Shown here piece by piece: positions 5,587 to 5,702 of a stretch of DNA of 5,702 nt. The notes below the pieces were generated by a model. That model worked only from the letters and a program-made list of their open reading frames with translations. It was not told the DNA's origin and searched no databases. Every line of letters begins with the position of its first letter. The first letter of the stretch is position 1. This DNA comes from an uncultured Bacillota bacterium (GTDB lineage: Bacteria > Bacillota > Clostridia > UBA1381), in the NCBI GenBank assembly GCA_949297205.1, contig CASFSH010000031.1:1-5702 (forward strand). The letters run 5' to 3'. Position numbers and translations under genes: made by a program.

Positions 5587-5702
5587 TCAGTCTTCTTTCT
5601 TAAAATAATTAATTATGTTTTCTGCAGTTTTTTTATCCATTCCCATTACATTCATTAATTCCTCAAAGGATGCCTTTTTTATATTTTCCACCGTCTTAAA
5701 AT
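5587..5702 (-). CDS. uvrC: Excinuclease ABC subunit C, C-terminal end (5' part beyond window)
   Basis: Only the last 37 codons are present, starting FKTVENIKKASFEELMNVMG and ending NYFKKED. This is a helix-hairpin-helix segment: a helix (VENIKKASFEELMNV), a tight turn (MGMDKK) and a second helix (TAENIINYF). The protein ends just after it, as UvrC proteins do. UvrC makes the two incisions flanking a DNA lesion within the UvrABC excision repair system; its C-terminal HhH domain binds DNA and is needed for the 5' cut. The frame reads openly to the window edge. miaA starts 4 nt after the stop, suggesting one transcription unit. Other HhH proteins, such as DisA, usually carry more sequence after this motif, so uvrC is preferred, but 37 residues cannot exclude another HhH protein. 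Confidence 0.75.
   Translation of the reverse strand, partial: FKTVENIKKASFEELMNVMGMDKKTAENIINYFKKED

Overview
This is an AT-rich stretch of bacterial chromosome that reads as an ordinary housekeeping region of a Clostridia-type Firmicute. The evidence is purine-rich Shine-Dalgarno sites (AGGAGG, AAGGA), a textbook sigma-A promoter, the A/T-ending codon bias, and the tig-clpP-clpX order. I cannot name a genus from sequence alone. Every gene I can support lies on the minus strand, so transcription runs from high to low coordinates.

In transcription order the window holds: the last 37 codons of a gene best read as uvrC (nucleotide excision repair); miaA (tRNA A37 prenyltransferase), 4 nt downstream and probably translationally coupled; and a calcineurin-like metallophosphoesterase of unknown substrate, 20 nt further on. 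Next comes a 138-nt gap with a strong promoter and a leader hairpin, followed by tig (trigger factor), clpP (protease subunit) and clpX (unfoldase). After clpX there is a strong intrinsic terminator, and then the first 79 codons of lysA (diaminopimelate decarboxylase), cut off by the window edge.

The three central genes form a protein-quality-control cluster. Trigger factor catches nascent chains at the ribosome exit. ClpX unfolds substrates and threads them into the ClpP chamber. All key residues are present: ClpP Ser98/His123/Asp172; ClpX zinc cysteines, Walker A and B, GYVG pore loop, LGF loop and sensor-2 Arg.

No stretch longer than 300 bases lacks a gene. The intergenic gaps (about 110, 180, 125, 138, 20 and 4 nt) hold most of the non-coding interest. 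The tig leader has a hairpin followed by a U run. The tig-clpP gap has two strong stem-loops plus a third segment allowing an alternative, mutually exclusive fold. The clpP-clpX gap has two perfect-core stem-loops. These could tune the relative output of tig, clpP and clpX, but that is inference. I found no mobile element, CRISPR array, tRNA, rRNA or unrecognised multi-gene system, and I do not think this window contains a novel system at the gene level.
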